From assembly GCA_947069175.1 (NCBI GenBank), contig CAMTDV010000007.1, forward strand, positions 48,689,681 to 48,753,680: a stretch of 64,000 nt of DNA. The letters are read 5' to 3'. This DNA comes from Scalesia atractyloides (Eukaryota; Streptophyta; Magnoliopsida; Asterales; Asteraceae). Below, piece by piece: positions 36,512 through 47,599 of the stretch (positions are counted from its first letter, which is position 1; the number at the start of each line of letters is the position of its first letter). Made by a program: the position numbers and the translations under genes. Under the pieces are notes generated by a model. That model did not search any database. It was not told the DNA's origin and was given only the letters and a program-made list of their open reading frames with translations.

Positions 36512-38199
36512 TCATAGAGTGAAAATCGAATTCTCATAATCCTGCACTAATTTTTGAGTATCTGAAAGCTCTACTTCGTCTTCTTGCCAGTCATGATCCT
36601 TTCGAAACAGCAACTTGATTTGCTCCAATGATTTTCCTTTCGTCTCAGGCACGATTTTGTAAACGAAAACAACCGACAAAGCCGAGAAGATACTGAAAAC
36701 AAAGAACGTCCCAGACATCGAAATGGCACGAGAAACAGTTAGAAACGACATCGCAACGATTCCACTACAAACCCTATTCCCCACAAATCCTAAAGCAAAC
36801 GCTTGCGCCCTTAGTCTTAGCGGGAATATCTCCGATGTCAAAACGCCACAAATCGGCCCAATCCCGACCGAATAGAAAGCCACATTCCCGCACACGAGCA
36901 TAATCACTAACGCCACCCTGACCGAATCTCTGTCGAACAACCAAAGAGCGAGTCCTAACCCGCACAAACAGAATGACATCCCGATGGTGCTCACGTATAG
37001 TAACGGCTTCCTCCCAACTTTATCGATGACTAAAATCGCAATCATGATAAACGCGGTTTTCGAAATTCCCACAGCTACAGTCGCGGCTAAAAGTCGCGAC
37101 TTGTTTTCAAGTCCCGCAGTTTGAAGAATCTCGGGACTATAGTACACGGTTGCATCGATTCCCGTAATCTGTTGGAAAGATTGGATTCCGATTCCCGCAA
37201 CTAGCATTCGCCCGACCACGGGAGTCGGGTTTAGCAGTTCCCGCCACACGGCCGTATCTCGGTTTCCGCTTTCTGCGGACGCTAGTATCTCCGACAACCT
37301 CTCCTCCGCCTCCGACGACACCTCGTTTGTTTTCATTAACACTATTCTCGCTTCATCGACTCGCTTTTGCATCACAAGCCACCTCGGTGATTCCGGGATT
37401 ACAAATATCGCTAACGCTATGTAGACGGACGGAAGAATTCCGACCGCGAGCATAATCGCCAATTCGTGTCGGACGAAAGGCCGGAAAACGCGTAGTTCGA
37501 CACGTAGCCGAGTAAAATCCCGAGATTGATGAATATTTCCGGGAATGAGGTGAATGTCCCTCGGGAAACCGTCGGTGATATCTCGGCTATGTAGACCGGA
37601 GCGACCATGACTCCAAAACCAATGCCAACTCCGGCGAGGAGTCGACCGATCAATAGAAACTCGAAATTAGGGGCTAAGGTCATTATAGCTGCACCTATCT
37701 GGAAGATGATTGCAGCCAGACCCATGGACCATTTCCGGCCAATGGCATCGGAGACTCTACCGCCGGCTAAACTGCCCAATATGGAGATGACACTTAAGCT
37801 ACCAATGAGAAATTCTCGTTGGAATTCAGTAATTTTTAGGTCTTCTTGGATGAATATGATTGCTCCACTCATGACACCAACATCTGCAAATCAAGATTTC
37901 AAGAAATTGCCATGATAAATGAATTTACAAGGGGCGTCAAAGAATAGAGTCGAGCGACGAAGCTTCACCTCAGCTTGTTTAAACTTATGAGAACTCAAAT
38001 TCTAGCTCTGCTGTTTCAATTCTTATTTCTAAACCTTGATCTGGTCTTGTTTGTTATTTATTAAAGATTTTATATACATCTATAATTATTTAAAAAAAAT
38101 ATAATTAGAATTTTTATTTTTAACATAATATTAATTATTTAAGGTTGAGGGATTATGAGAAAACTAAGTGTCACAAACATACATGACTTTTTTTTATTT

Positions 38200-39230
38200 T
38201 TTTAATAAAAATCGCTGATTTATGTCTATATAAAAAACTTTTTTGAAAAAAAAAATTGTACAGCACATATGCATTAATACGAAAAAGCCTAAGCCACTTA
38301 ACATACCCCCTAAGGCTACTCGGTGTGGGTGACGGGCCTCTCTCAGGACGACCCACCACGTCAGCAAACGCGTCAGAGACCTTGGAGGACGCCCCTCCAG
38401 GGATAGAAGCTTGGAAATGAGTGACGACCTGACCCACCTAGTTAATTTAATTTTTTTTAATTAAACTAGTTTAAAAACTAACCACTAACCATACCCACCA
38501 CCGGCGTCTCGTCTTCTCCGCCAGCGTCGCATCTTCTCCGGTCACGTCTCGTCTTCGTCTTCTCCGGTCATATCTTCGTCTGACCACTAACCTTGCACCG
38601 CTTACCTGTTTTCTCTTTCACCGCCAGCGTCTCGTCTTCGTCTTCTCCGGTCACGTCTCCGCTGCTAGGTGGCAATGCAGATTCCACCATGGATGTTGTC
38701 CAACGCCCATTGATTTGCCTCTTTATCCGGCTCCGACGGGTCTTCGGTTTTCGGACATGCTTGAAATTGATTTGGGGGTTTGAAAATTGGAGATTTTGGG
38801 GTGAATTGGGTGATGATATGAAAAGGGTGGGGTTTAGGGGTGTTGCGATTATTGTTAGATTTGAATATATCGCTCCGTCCCCGACGTCCGCAGGGGGAAT
38901 CCTGCGACGCCGACGCCCAACCCGTCGCGGTGTTGGGGGCGTCGTCGGCCAAAGCCGGGCCTGGGACGGCCCCCACACCGAGTGGCCTAAAGACACTCCT
39001 AAAAAATCCAAAACCAAACCCTAAACGTAAATCCCCAAAAGCCTAAAACCTCCCCCCTCCACCCCACATCAAAACTTAATCGTAATCTTAAATTTCCAAA
39101 AAACCTAACCCTAAAAGCTAAATTAAACTCAAAAGCTAACTCTAATCATATAATGCACATGTGCAGTACAACTTTTTTTTTGACATTTTTTATACATAAA
39201 AGCGGCGCTTTTTTAAATGGTATTCCCTTT
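38200..39230. mobile_element. About 1 kb inverted-repeat DNA element in PLT4 intron 1
   Basis: TTGTACAGCACATATGCATT (38256-38275) is mirrored by the near reverse complement at 39152-39171, with A/T-rich flanks also roughly mirrored. A second inner pair is TAAGGCTACTCGGTGTGGG (38311-38329) against CCCACACCGAGTGGCCTAA (38972-38990). The interior is GC-rich with TCTTCTCCGG-type repeats and no convincing protein. Fits a non-autonomous TIR transposon; boundaries and target duplication are not certain. Confidence 0.6.
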
Positions 39231-39442
39231 ATGATTATTCCCCTTATCATAGTTATTATATATGATTTATTTATTATTTATTATATTAATATATACCTAA
39301 TAAACTAAAGAAAATTTATATCAGTAACATACTCGTTTGGGCTTATGAGCCTACACAAGTTGATAAATAGAGTTCGAGCTCAGGGTCACTTATTAAACAA
39401 GTTTATTTTTTTTGCTTAAGCTCGAGCTTGTTTAAGCCGGGG

Positions 39443-39950
39443 CCTTAGGTTTAAAATGTGTGATGACCTCCGATGCGTTTTGATCACAAATACCGATGCG
39501 TGATGAAACGCACATCACGCATGCTACACGTTTGTTATTTAAAAAAATATTTACAAATATTATTTTAACATCTTAACTTTAAACACTCAAAATTTATGAG
39601 ATTAAAATAAATAATTACAACAAAATAGCTCAAGTACCATAAAAAAGTTCAATATAACCAAAATAAACCTTGAACTCTTAAGTGTACAATAGTCAATGCA
39701 AAAGGTACAGATAATCTATGTAGGAACTCATTTAATAACTTCATCAGCTCATTGTACAAGCTTGTTAAGCACATTCTACAAGCTCATTGTAAAATTTTAC
39801 TTCATAATGGCCGATTTTAGAAAAATGCGCATTACGTGATTTAGGGCACATCAACCTCACATCATATAATCGCAAAGCATTGCATCACCTAATGCGATCT
39901 GATCTGCGTGTCGTGCGCATCACACATCATGCATACATATTAAACCTAAG
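39443..39950. mobile_element. MITE-like element in PLT4 intron 1
   Basis: Starts CCTTAGGTTTAAAATGTGTG and ends with TAAACCTAAG. Both ends then carry GATGCG/CGCATC-rich words in opposite orientation, such as GATGCGTGATG and CATCACGCATG. About 508 bp, non-coding. No target duplication identified. Confidence 0.5.
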
Positions 39951-40388
39951 AGCTCGGCTCAATTCGAGCTCTTAGCAAAGCAATCTCAAATAGAAATAAT
40001 GGTTGCTAACATTGATGGTCTAGAAATTTTTTATAATGGAGGTGAAAATTTTGGGCCAATTGTTCATCGGTAAGAATAAATTTTTAGGCCTGCTTTGGTT
40101 CATTTTGGATTGGGTAGTCGGGGCACAATAACTTTTCTTACATATTTATATATCTACATATTTTTTTTGCATTTTCTTGTTGAAATTTTTTTGAAGTCGA
40201 TATCAAAAGTTCTTGAGGTCACTCAAAAGAAATTACATAGATACTATGAAAGGAAAAAAATCATGGGATACGAACGACCCATCGTCCACACCTAGGTCCG
40301 TCCCTGATTGTTATAATAAGAAAGTTACACAACCCTAGCTGCTTAGATGCAAATAGGGTTGTACCATAGGCTTAAAATGATGTACACA

Positions 40389-42682
40389 TGTAACGCCTCG
40401 CGTTTCCGTAAAATTTATTTTAGGAAATACGTGTCGTACCACTGAATTATTTATTCGTCTAATTTATTATCATTATTATTATTGTTTATTTAGTTATTAT
40501 TTTATAGATAATAATAACAATAATAATAATAACAACAACACAACAATTATATTAATAAACAAAATAAATTCAGCGTTCTATGAAACTTGTGCTTGAAATC
40601 AGATCTCGTCGGTACGTTCGGGCCACTCAAAAACGTTAGAACGGGTTAACGGGCCTTGGCCCAACACACCACCTAAACCTAACTAAACCCTAAACCTAAT
40701 TAAAACTATATAAACACTAAACACAATGCAAACCCTAGCCACACCCCCATTTCCCTCTGCACCTCTCCAGAAACCAGCGACAGGAGCCGACCTCTGACGA
40801 ACTGCGGCGCCGTCCCCCGGCACTGTATCCTCCCTCCTCGAGACACCGCACCCCTGCACCCTCTTGCTCTCCCTCTCCCTGCGAACTCTCTCTTTCCCCC
40901 TCTGTGACAAGACCGACGGCCACCCCGGCGGTGGCGGCGCGCCAAGAGTAAAGCCGCAGGTGCGGCAGACTCCCCTCTTCCCAGCAAACCACATGCAACC
41001 TCCCTCTCATCTCTCCTCCCTCGCATCTCAAAGCAACCGCATAGCAAAACAGCGGCGGCGACAGTGAACTGGAGGCCGCGACAGTAGCAGCGGCGCGATG
41101 GCAGTGACGGCGGCGGCTCAGGCACGTTCGAGTTCGTCTGAGTTTTACGTCCTTGCTTGTTCTCGATTCAGATTTCAGGTATTGATCTCGGCTCTTAACT
41201 CGGTTTTTTTTTTGTTTGGTTCTCAGTCTTTGATCTTATCTTGTTTAATTCAGATTCGAAACCGGTTCGGGTCGCTGTTTTCTGGCGACCTGCGATGACA
41301 GGAGTGGTGGTCATACTTGGCTCACATTCAGTCCCGCCCGGTTTAGTTTCAACTCACGATTAGTTCGGACCAGTTTCGGGTCCGGTCAACGCAGTCAATC
41401 GAGTCAACGCGGTCACAAAAGTCGACCAGTCAACTGCTGGTCTAGCTCAACCAACACGAGATTCGGTAAAATCCTAGCGTCGTGAAATTCTTTATATTAT
41501 TCATGTTCATGTTATTTTTAAATCGCGAGACCGAACCGATTAATGAACGCCATAATAATAATAATTTGGCTTTTGTCAACGGATTTTACATATAAAACAT
41601 GTTTACGCATCGGTCAAAACCAAGTCGTTAAGCGAGATAGCATTATTTATAAATATGTAAACATTGAAATTGCGGTGGATTTGTTTACAGTTGAAATACA
41701 TCTTATATATCGCTCCTCTGCTTATTGCGTTTAGACAAATATAATCGACAACTTGCGTTGTCGGGATCCTCCAAAAACCAGAGGAAACTTTGTCCAATTT
41801 TCGTAAAAATCCGCGAAACAATACGTGTTTAATCATACATCGAAACCCATCGGATTCAATCCGTTTTATAAAAATAAATGTATTTTATATTTATTTTAAT
41901 AACACTTCGGCAACCGCTAATAATTATATACTTTTCGTTTACCCATGTATGATGACCTCGGCGAGCGTTCTCAAACTTTTCAACTATCCAAGAGAATACC
42001 AACGGAAGCTTTGCAAACTGTGAGCATACTCGACCCCTTTTTACACTTTAACGCATTTTGGGGTGCAACATGTATAAATTACAAAATTTATTTTTAACAA
42101 GATTAAATGTGTTCCCAATACCGAACGTGTTATCAATTACGCTTATGTGAATTATATGTGTTAGATTAAACTCGTTTATACATGCTACTTGTTACGTTTG
42201 AGTTGTTTATGCTTATTAGTTTTAATTTGTATTCTCACGACATTTTTCTGATTATGTTACTATGCATGCTAGTTAAGGAATTCAATTATATGCTATTATT
42301 ATGTGAGAGTCGCCTACATATATATGCAATTCAGCTTTATTATACTCCCGTCATGATTGAAATAAACTCTTACACTTAGATTTTATTTTCAAACTTGTAT
42401 GCTCGCCAATACTTTTGTATTGATCTACGCTTTTAATACATGTTGCAGGAAAGCTGATGATGTAAGAAATCTAGTAGGATTGCTTAGATACACGCCTAGT
42501 TAATTTATCTATTTTGATGTTATGTCGTTTTGAAACAATTGTTGACTATTATTTGGAATTTTTGTATGACAGTTTAGTCTCGAATGAAATTTGAAATTAA
42601 TCTATATTGTCACTAGCGTTATTAAGTTTTGAGCAATTTGTTCGTCTCATCCCGATGTTCCGTCATCGGTTAGGGTGTGACA
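40389..42682 (+). repeat. 5' LTR of the non-autonomous element (2294 bp)
   Basis: From TGTAACGCCTCGCGTTTCCG to TAGGGTGTGACA. Holds a TATATAAA TATA box near 40707 and a GC-rich block (40740-41110) that produces several overlapping spurious frames on both strands. Confidence 0.95.
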
Positions 42683-42683
42683 G

Positions 42684-42699
42684 ATTGGTATCAGAGCCA
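42684..42699 (+). other. Primer binding site, initiator tRNA-Met type
   Basis: ATTGGTATCAGAGCCA, two bases after the LTR end; a full TGGTATCAGAGCCA match. Confidence 0.9.
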
Positions 42700-44401
42700 T
42701 AACTATAGGGAATTAGCTAGAATTGCCATTTCGACCTAGTCTATAGTTTAAATACCATACTCTTGACCATTCTTGGTAATTATCTAAATTATTATTCTTT
42801 CTACTGTGCTTCTCTCTCCCATTTGATTTTAAAACTTACAATATGTCTTTCCTAAGACATGAAACACAACACACGCTTTTGAGTATATTCTTGTTCCACA
42901 ATCGAAATAACTCATCAATACAGGGGTGATTCCCGCCATTGGTGACGAGTTTCAATCCGTTTTACATGTTATTTCGCACGAAATTCACCATCAAGTCAGG
43001 AGTGATATCCATATCTTGATGGGAGTTTCATTTCATAATCTAGTGGATCCTTATTGACGATTCGAGATTATATCTTGATACGTTCAATAAACCATAATTT
43101 GGGGACGAAATTGTCAAGCCAGGATTGACATCCACACCTTGATGACTGGTTCCGTCCTCAATTTTCAATCTCGTCAAAGTTTCGTATTTTTCGATCAAAT
43201 TAGGGACATGTACCAACTAGAAGGGTAAAGTACCGTTAATCGCTTGGCGACGAGAGTATTATACCTATTAGGCCAAATCATGTCTCCCTAATTCGAAAGG
43301 ACTTACGAGTCACTTTGGAATAGTTGAAGTTTCTAAAACCGAAACACTCCAACATTTTAACAAGCCTCTCTTTTATGCTATCTTACATATTATGCTATAT
43401 AATTCTTATTCCTTCAATTTTTTTTTCAAATGTCACACTATACTAAAATCAAATTTATGCACGACAAACTTCGCATTTATACTAAATCTTGCATACTAAA
43501 CATCATACTTGATTTGGGATTACTGGAACGTTATATGTGATAAACTCGTTGATAAAACCACACCTTAACATGTATAGCACTATGCGTAGTGCTATAAGAG
43601 TAGCGCACCGCCCTTGAGACTTGGGGTCATGTTAAGTAAACTATTTCATACTAAGTAAACTATTTTACACTATGTTTCGACAATATTGACTAGTAAACAT
43701 TGCGTACACGATGGTTTGACTTGTTTTTTCACATGTTTATGTGGTAGACTCGTCATTAACTTTGATCAAGCCACACCTTAACTGTATAGCGTTTGTGTAG
43801 CGCTATAGGAGTGACGCTCGCCCGTATTCTTGAGGTCATGTTAAGTAAACTATTTTACACCCCCTTCGTTTTAATCGATGATGGGTAGTCTACATTGCGG
43901 TACACGATGGTTTGACCTGTTTATTCACATGCCAGTAATCCGTTAATCTTGGTTAACTAAAATATATCATTTGTATTATACACGAATGTGCATATACGCA
44001 CACTTACGCTTATACACTATACTCATTCATACTTAATTACAATCATACTTATAGGCTTATATACCTATACGTTATCATTCTCACTAGTAATACGCTAATA
44101 AACCCTGATCGTGACACGGGACGCGACATGACATCGATTAGCGAAACGGACGTAATATGGTATGAACATGGTGGATACGCTGCTGGTACTTCCCTATATA
44201 TAAGTGTTAATGCCATACTACTAAGGTTTCGTAAAACGTGCCATGAGAAATTCAGTGTTTCACTGCTATGTTTAATACAAACCTTAATCACTCACCACCT
44301 AATTCACACTTATACCCGCATACTTCGAAATATGATTATTTCTTTCCTAAGCCTTCCTCTTGAATGAAATTCGGGACGAAATTCCCTAAAGTAGGGGAGA
44401 C
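42700..44401 (+). other. Non-coding interior with duplicated blocks
   Basis: No gag or pol similarity. Two related blocks of about 200 bp (about 43515-43730 and 43740-43925) share CACACCTTAAC, GTATAGC, GGTCATGTTAAGTAAACTAT and ACACGATGGTTTGAC in order. A second pair (about 42950-43030 and 43100-43160) shares TCAAG(T/C)CAGGA-TGA. The end, TTCGGGACGAAATTCCCTAAAGTAGGGGAGAC (split: TTCGGGACGAAATTCC / CTAAAGTAGGGGAGAC), holds the polypurine tract. Confidence 0.8.
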
Positions 44402-46689
44402 TGTAACGCCTCGCGTTTCGGTAAAATTTATTTTAGGAAATACGTGTCGTACCACTGAATTATTTATTCGTCTAATTTATTATCATTATTATTATTGTTT
44501 ATTTAGTTATTATTTTATAGATAATAATAACATATAATAACAACAACAACAACAACAACAACAACAAATATTAACAAACAAAATAAATTCAGCGTTCTAT
44601 GAAACTTGTGCTTGAAATCAGATCTCGTCGGTACGTTCGAGCCACTCAAAAACGTTAGAACGGGTTAACGGGCCTTGGCCCAACACACCACCTAAACCTA
44701 ACTAAACCCTAGACCTAATTAAAACTATATACACACTAAACACAATGCAAACCCTGGCCACACCCCCATTTCCCTCTGCACCTCTCCAGAAACCAGCGAC
44801 AGGAGCCGACCTCCGGCGAACTCGGCGCCGTCCCCCGGCACTGTATCCTCCCGCCTCGAGACACCACACCCCTGCACCCTCTTGCTCTCCCTCTCCCTGC
44901 GACACTCTCTCTTTCCCCCTCTGTGGCAAGACCGACGGCCACCCCGGCGGTGGCGGCGCGCCAAGAGTAAAGCCGCAGGTGCGGCAGACTCCCCTCTTCC
45001 CAGCAAACCACATGCAACCTCCCTCTCATCTCTCTTCCCCTCGCATCTCAACAGCAACCGCATAGAAAACAGCGGCGGCGACAGTGAACTGGAGGCGGCG
45101 ACAGTAGCAGCGGCGCGATGGCAGTGACGGCGGCGGTTCAGGCACGTTCGAGTTCGTCTGAGTTCGACGTCCTTGCTTGTTCTCGATTCAGATTTCAGGT
45201 ATTGATCTCGGCTCTTAACTCGGTTTTTTTTTGGTTTGGTTCTCAGTCTTTGATCTTATCTTGTTTAATTCAGATTCGAAACCGGTTCGGGTCGCCGTTT
45301 TCTGGCGACCTGCGATGACAGGAGTGGTGGTCATACTTGGCTCACATTCAGTCCCGCCCGGTTTAGTTTCAACTCACGATTAGTTCGGACCAGTTTCGGG
45401 TCCGGTCAACGCAGTCAATCGAGTCAACGCGGTCACAAAAGTCGACCAGTCAACTGCTGGTCTAGCTCAACCAACACGAGATTCGGTAAAATCCTAGCGT
45501 CGTGAAATTCTTTATATTATTCATGTTCATGTTATTTTTAAATCGCGAGACCGAACCGATTAATGAACGCCATAATAATAATAATTTGGCTTTTGTCAAC
45601 GGATTTTACATATAAAACATGTTTACGCATCGGTCAAAACCAAGTCGTTAAGCGAGATAGCATTATTTATAAATATGTAAACATTGAAATTGCGGTGGCA
45701 TTTGTTTACAGTTGAAATACATCTTATATATCGCTCCTCTGCTTATTGCGTTTAGACAAATATAATCGACAACTTGCGTTGTCGGGATCCTCCAAAAACC
45801 AGAGGAAACTTTGTCCAATTTTCGTAAAAATCCGCGAAACAATACGTGTTTAATCATACATCGAAACCCATCGGATTCAATCCGTTTTATAAAAATAAAT
45901 GTATTTTATATTTATTTTAATAACACTTCGGCAACCGCTAATAATTATATACTTTTCGTTTACCCATGTATGATGACCTCGGCGAGCGTTCTCAAACTTT
46001 TCAACTATCCAAGAGAATACCAACGGAAGCTTTGCAAACTGTGAGCATACTCGACCCCTTTTTACACTTTAACGCATTTTGGGGTGCAACATGTATTTTT
46101 AACAAGATTAAATGTGTTCCCAATACCGAACGTGTTATCAATTACGCTTATGTGAATTATATGTGTTAGATTAAACTCGTTTATACATGCTACTTGTTAC
46201 GTTTGAGTTGTTTATGCTTATTAGTTTTAATTTGTATTCTCACGACATTTTTCTGATTATGTTACTATGCATGCTAGTTAAGGAATTCAATTATATGCTA
46301 TTATTATGTGAGAGTCGCCTACGTATATATGCAATTCAGCTTTATTATACTCCCGTCATGATTGAAATAAACTCTTACACTTAGATTTTATTTTCAAACT
46401 TGTATGCTCGCCAATACTTTTGTATTGATCTACGCTTTTAATACATGTTGCAGGAAAGCTGATGATGCAAGAAATCTAGTAGGATTGCTTAGATACACGC
46501 CTAGATTAATTTATCTATTTTGATGTTATGTCGTTTTGAAACAATTGTTGACTATTATTTGGAATTTTTGTATGACAGTTTAGTCTCGAATGAAATTTGA
46601 AATTAATCTATATTGTCACATAGCGTTATTAAGTTTTGAGCAATTTGTTCGTCTCATCCCGATGTTCCGTCATCGGTTAGGGTGTGACA
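44402..46689 (+). repeat. 3' LTR of the non-autonomous element (2288 bp)
   Basis: Colinear with the 5' LTR. Differences are few: a longer ACAACA run at about 44540-44565, a 12-13 bp gap near 46095, a TATATAAA to TATATACA change near 44727, and scattered substitutions. Confidence 0.95.
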
Positions 46690-46928
46690 ACACTATACTT
46701 AGGTATTGAATTTACAAAAGAAAGCATACCATAGCCAAGAAGGACATTGTTGAGAGATGCAAAAACCGCACAAGCAAAGACATATTTTCTTGTTCTCTTG
46801 CTCCTTTCGTCCATTGACTGCTTGTACTGTACAACATCTAGATCATCATCAGTCAACTCAGAATCCATTCTTCTGTACTTATTCTTTGTTCCTAGATCCT
46901 CAACACTACCACTTTCTTGCACACCCAT

Positions 46929-47599
46929 AGTTCAAAGGTACAAATAGTTCTCCCAAACGTATAACTCAACTTACACTCATGGGTTCTTCAAGTTAATGTG
47001 TTGAGGATCTCATATGCATACAAGAAGATGAATTTCTTGATGGTTTTTCAGTTCATGATTTGAGGAGAAAAACCCAATTTGGAATCGGAATAATTCTTCA
47101 GTTTAGATCTAGTTTATTTATTAACTACTTTTTTACATATCAAGCAAGTGGGAGATTACTTTATAACTTAATTCTTATTACATCGCACGTTAAACAGTTG
47201 CAAGTTGAGTATAGAAAAGGAGTTTGACATGGTTTTCGATGTAACTAAGGTGTATGATTTTATTAAAAAAAACTTTAAAAGATCAGATAAAAATGAAAAT
47301 TTAAAACTAGAGAACATGCTGCATGATATTCAATTTCATTTTACAACGATAAAGTTTAAAGGTTTTGTATTAGTAATTTTACTTGTGAGAAGATAAAGAG
47401 ATGATGTTTTTTATTTTATTTGTGATCCTCGATAAACTTCTTTTTTTATATATGCATTTTCATTGTAAGCTAATTATATATTCTTTTGTAACCATTAAAA
47501 CAAGTCTTTTGATAATCAATGAAGTTATCCCGTGGGTAAAATAATCAAAGATAAAAGGTGTTCGACTCATTGAATTGGACTTCCTAGATTCCATACTCA
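46929..47599. other. 5' flank of the PLT4-like gene
   Basis: Directly upstream of the PLT4 start on the minus strand, so it should hold its 5' UTR and promoter. A 63-codon plus-strand frame at 47205-47396 has no recognisable motif and is probably chance. Confidence 0.45.

Larger units (their letters stand above)
40389..46689 (+). mobile_element. Non-autonomous LTR retrotransposon in PLT4 intron 1
   Basis: 6301 bp with nearly identical 2.29 kb LTRs, a full initiator-Met primer binding site, a polypurine tract, and 1.72 kb of internal sequence without coding capacity. Flanking 5-mers are ACACA (40384-40388) and ACACT (46690-46694), a target duplication with one mismatch. It is antisense to PLT4, and its right end is 40 bp from the PLT4 5' splice site at 46729. 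LTR similarity implies a recent insertion. Confidence 0.93.
36512..46928 (-). pseudogene. PLT4: Polyol transporter 4-like gene, frameshifted
   Basis: Exon 1 is 46928-46730 and exon 2 is 37883-36512; the junction G|AT falls inside the Asp codon of LLGYDVGVMSGA. The product is a 12-helix sugar/polyol:H+ symporter of the MFS type, expected at the plasma membrane. Visible motifs are IGRKW after TM2, PESPRW (mid loop), QQITGIDATVYYSPEI, VGRKPLL and the C-terminal PETKGKSLEQI. Similarity is best to the PLT4 branch. Joined length is about 523 residues once one missing base is allowed for. That base is lost at about 37454-37458, between the codons for Trp-Arg and Met-Leu-Ala-Val-Gly, and puts the rest out of frame. 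In addition, the conserved Trp of the GP(I/V)CWVLTSEIF motif is Gly (36845-36847). Intron 1 is 8846 bp and filled with transposons. Either a young pseudogene or an assembly error plus a variant. Confidence 0.85.

Noticed and set aside
38568..39046. Frames of 100-149 codons on both strands
   Set aside because: Antisense to each other within the GC-rich core of an inverted-repeat element; no motif, no splice support.
40683..41125. Overlapping 60-140 codon frames in the GC-rich LTR block (and the copies near 44702-45127)
   Set aside because: Present on both strands in several frames, repeated in both LTRs, low complexity; GC-rich sequence has few stops.
42454..42470. Hammerhead ribozyme-like CTGATGA...GAAA in the LTR of the non-autonomous element (also near 46463)
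   Set aside because: The 5 nt between the two core motifs cannot form stem II and no flanking stems I or III are visible. Retrozymes also have much shorter LTRs.
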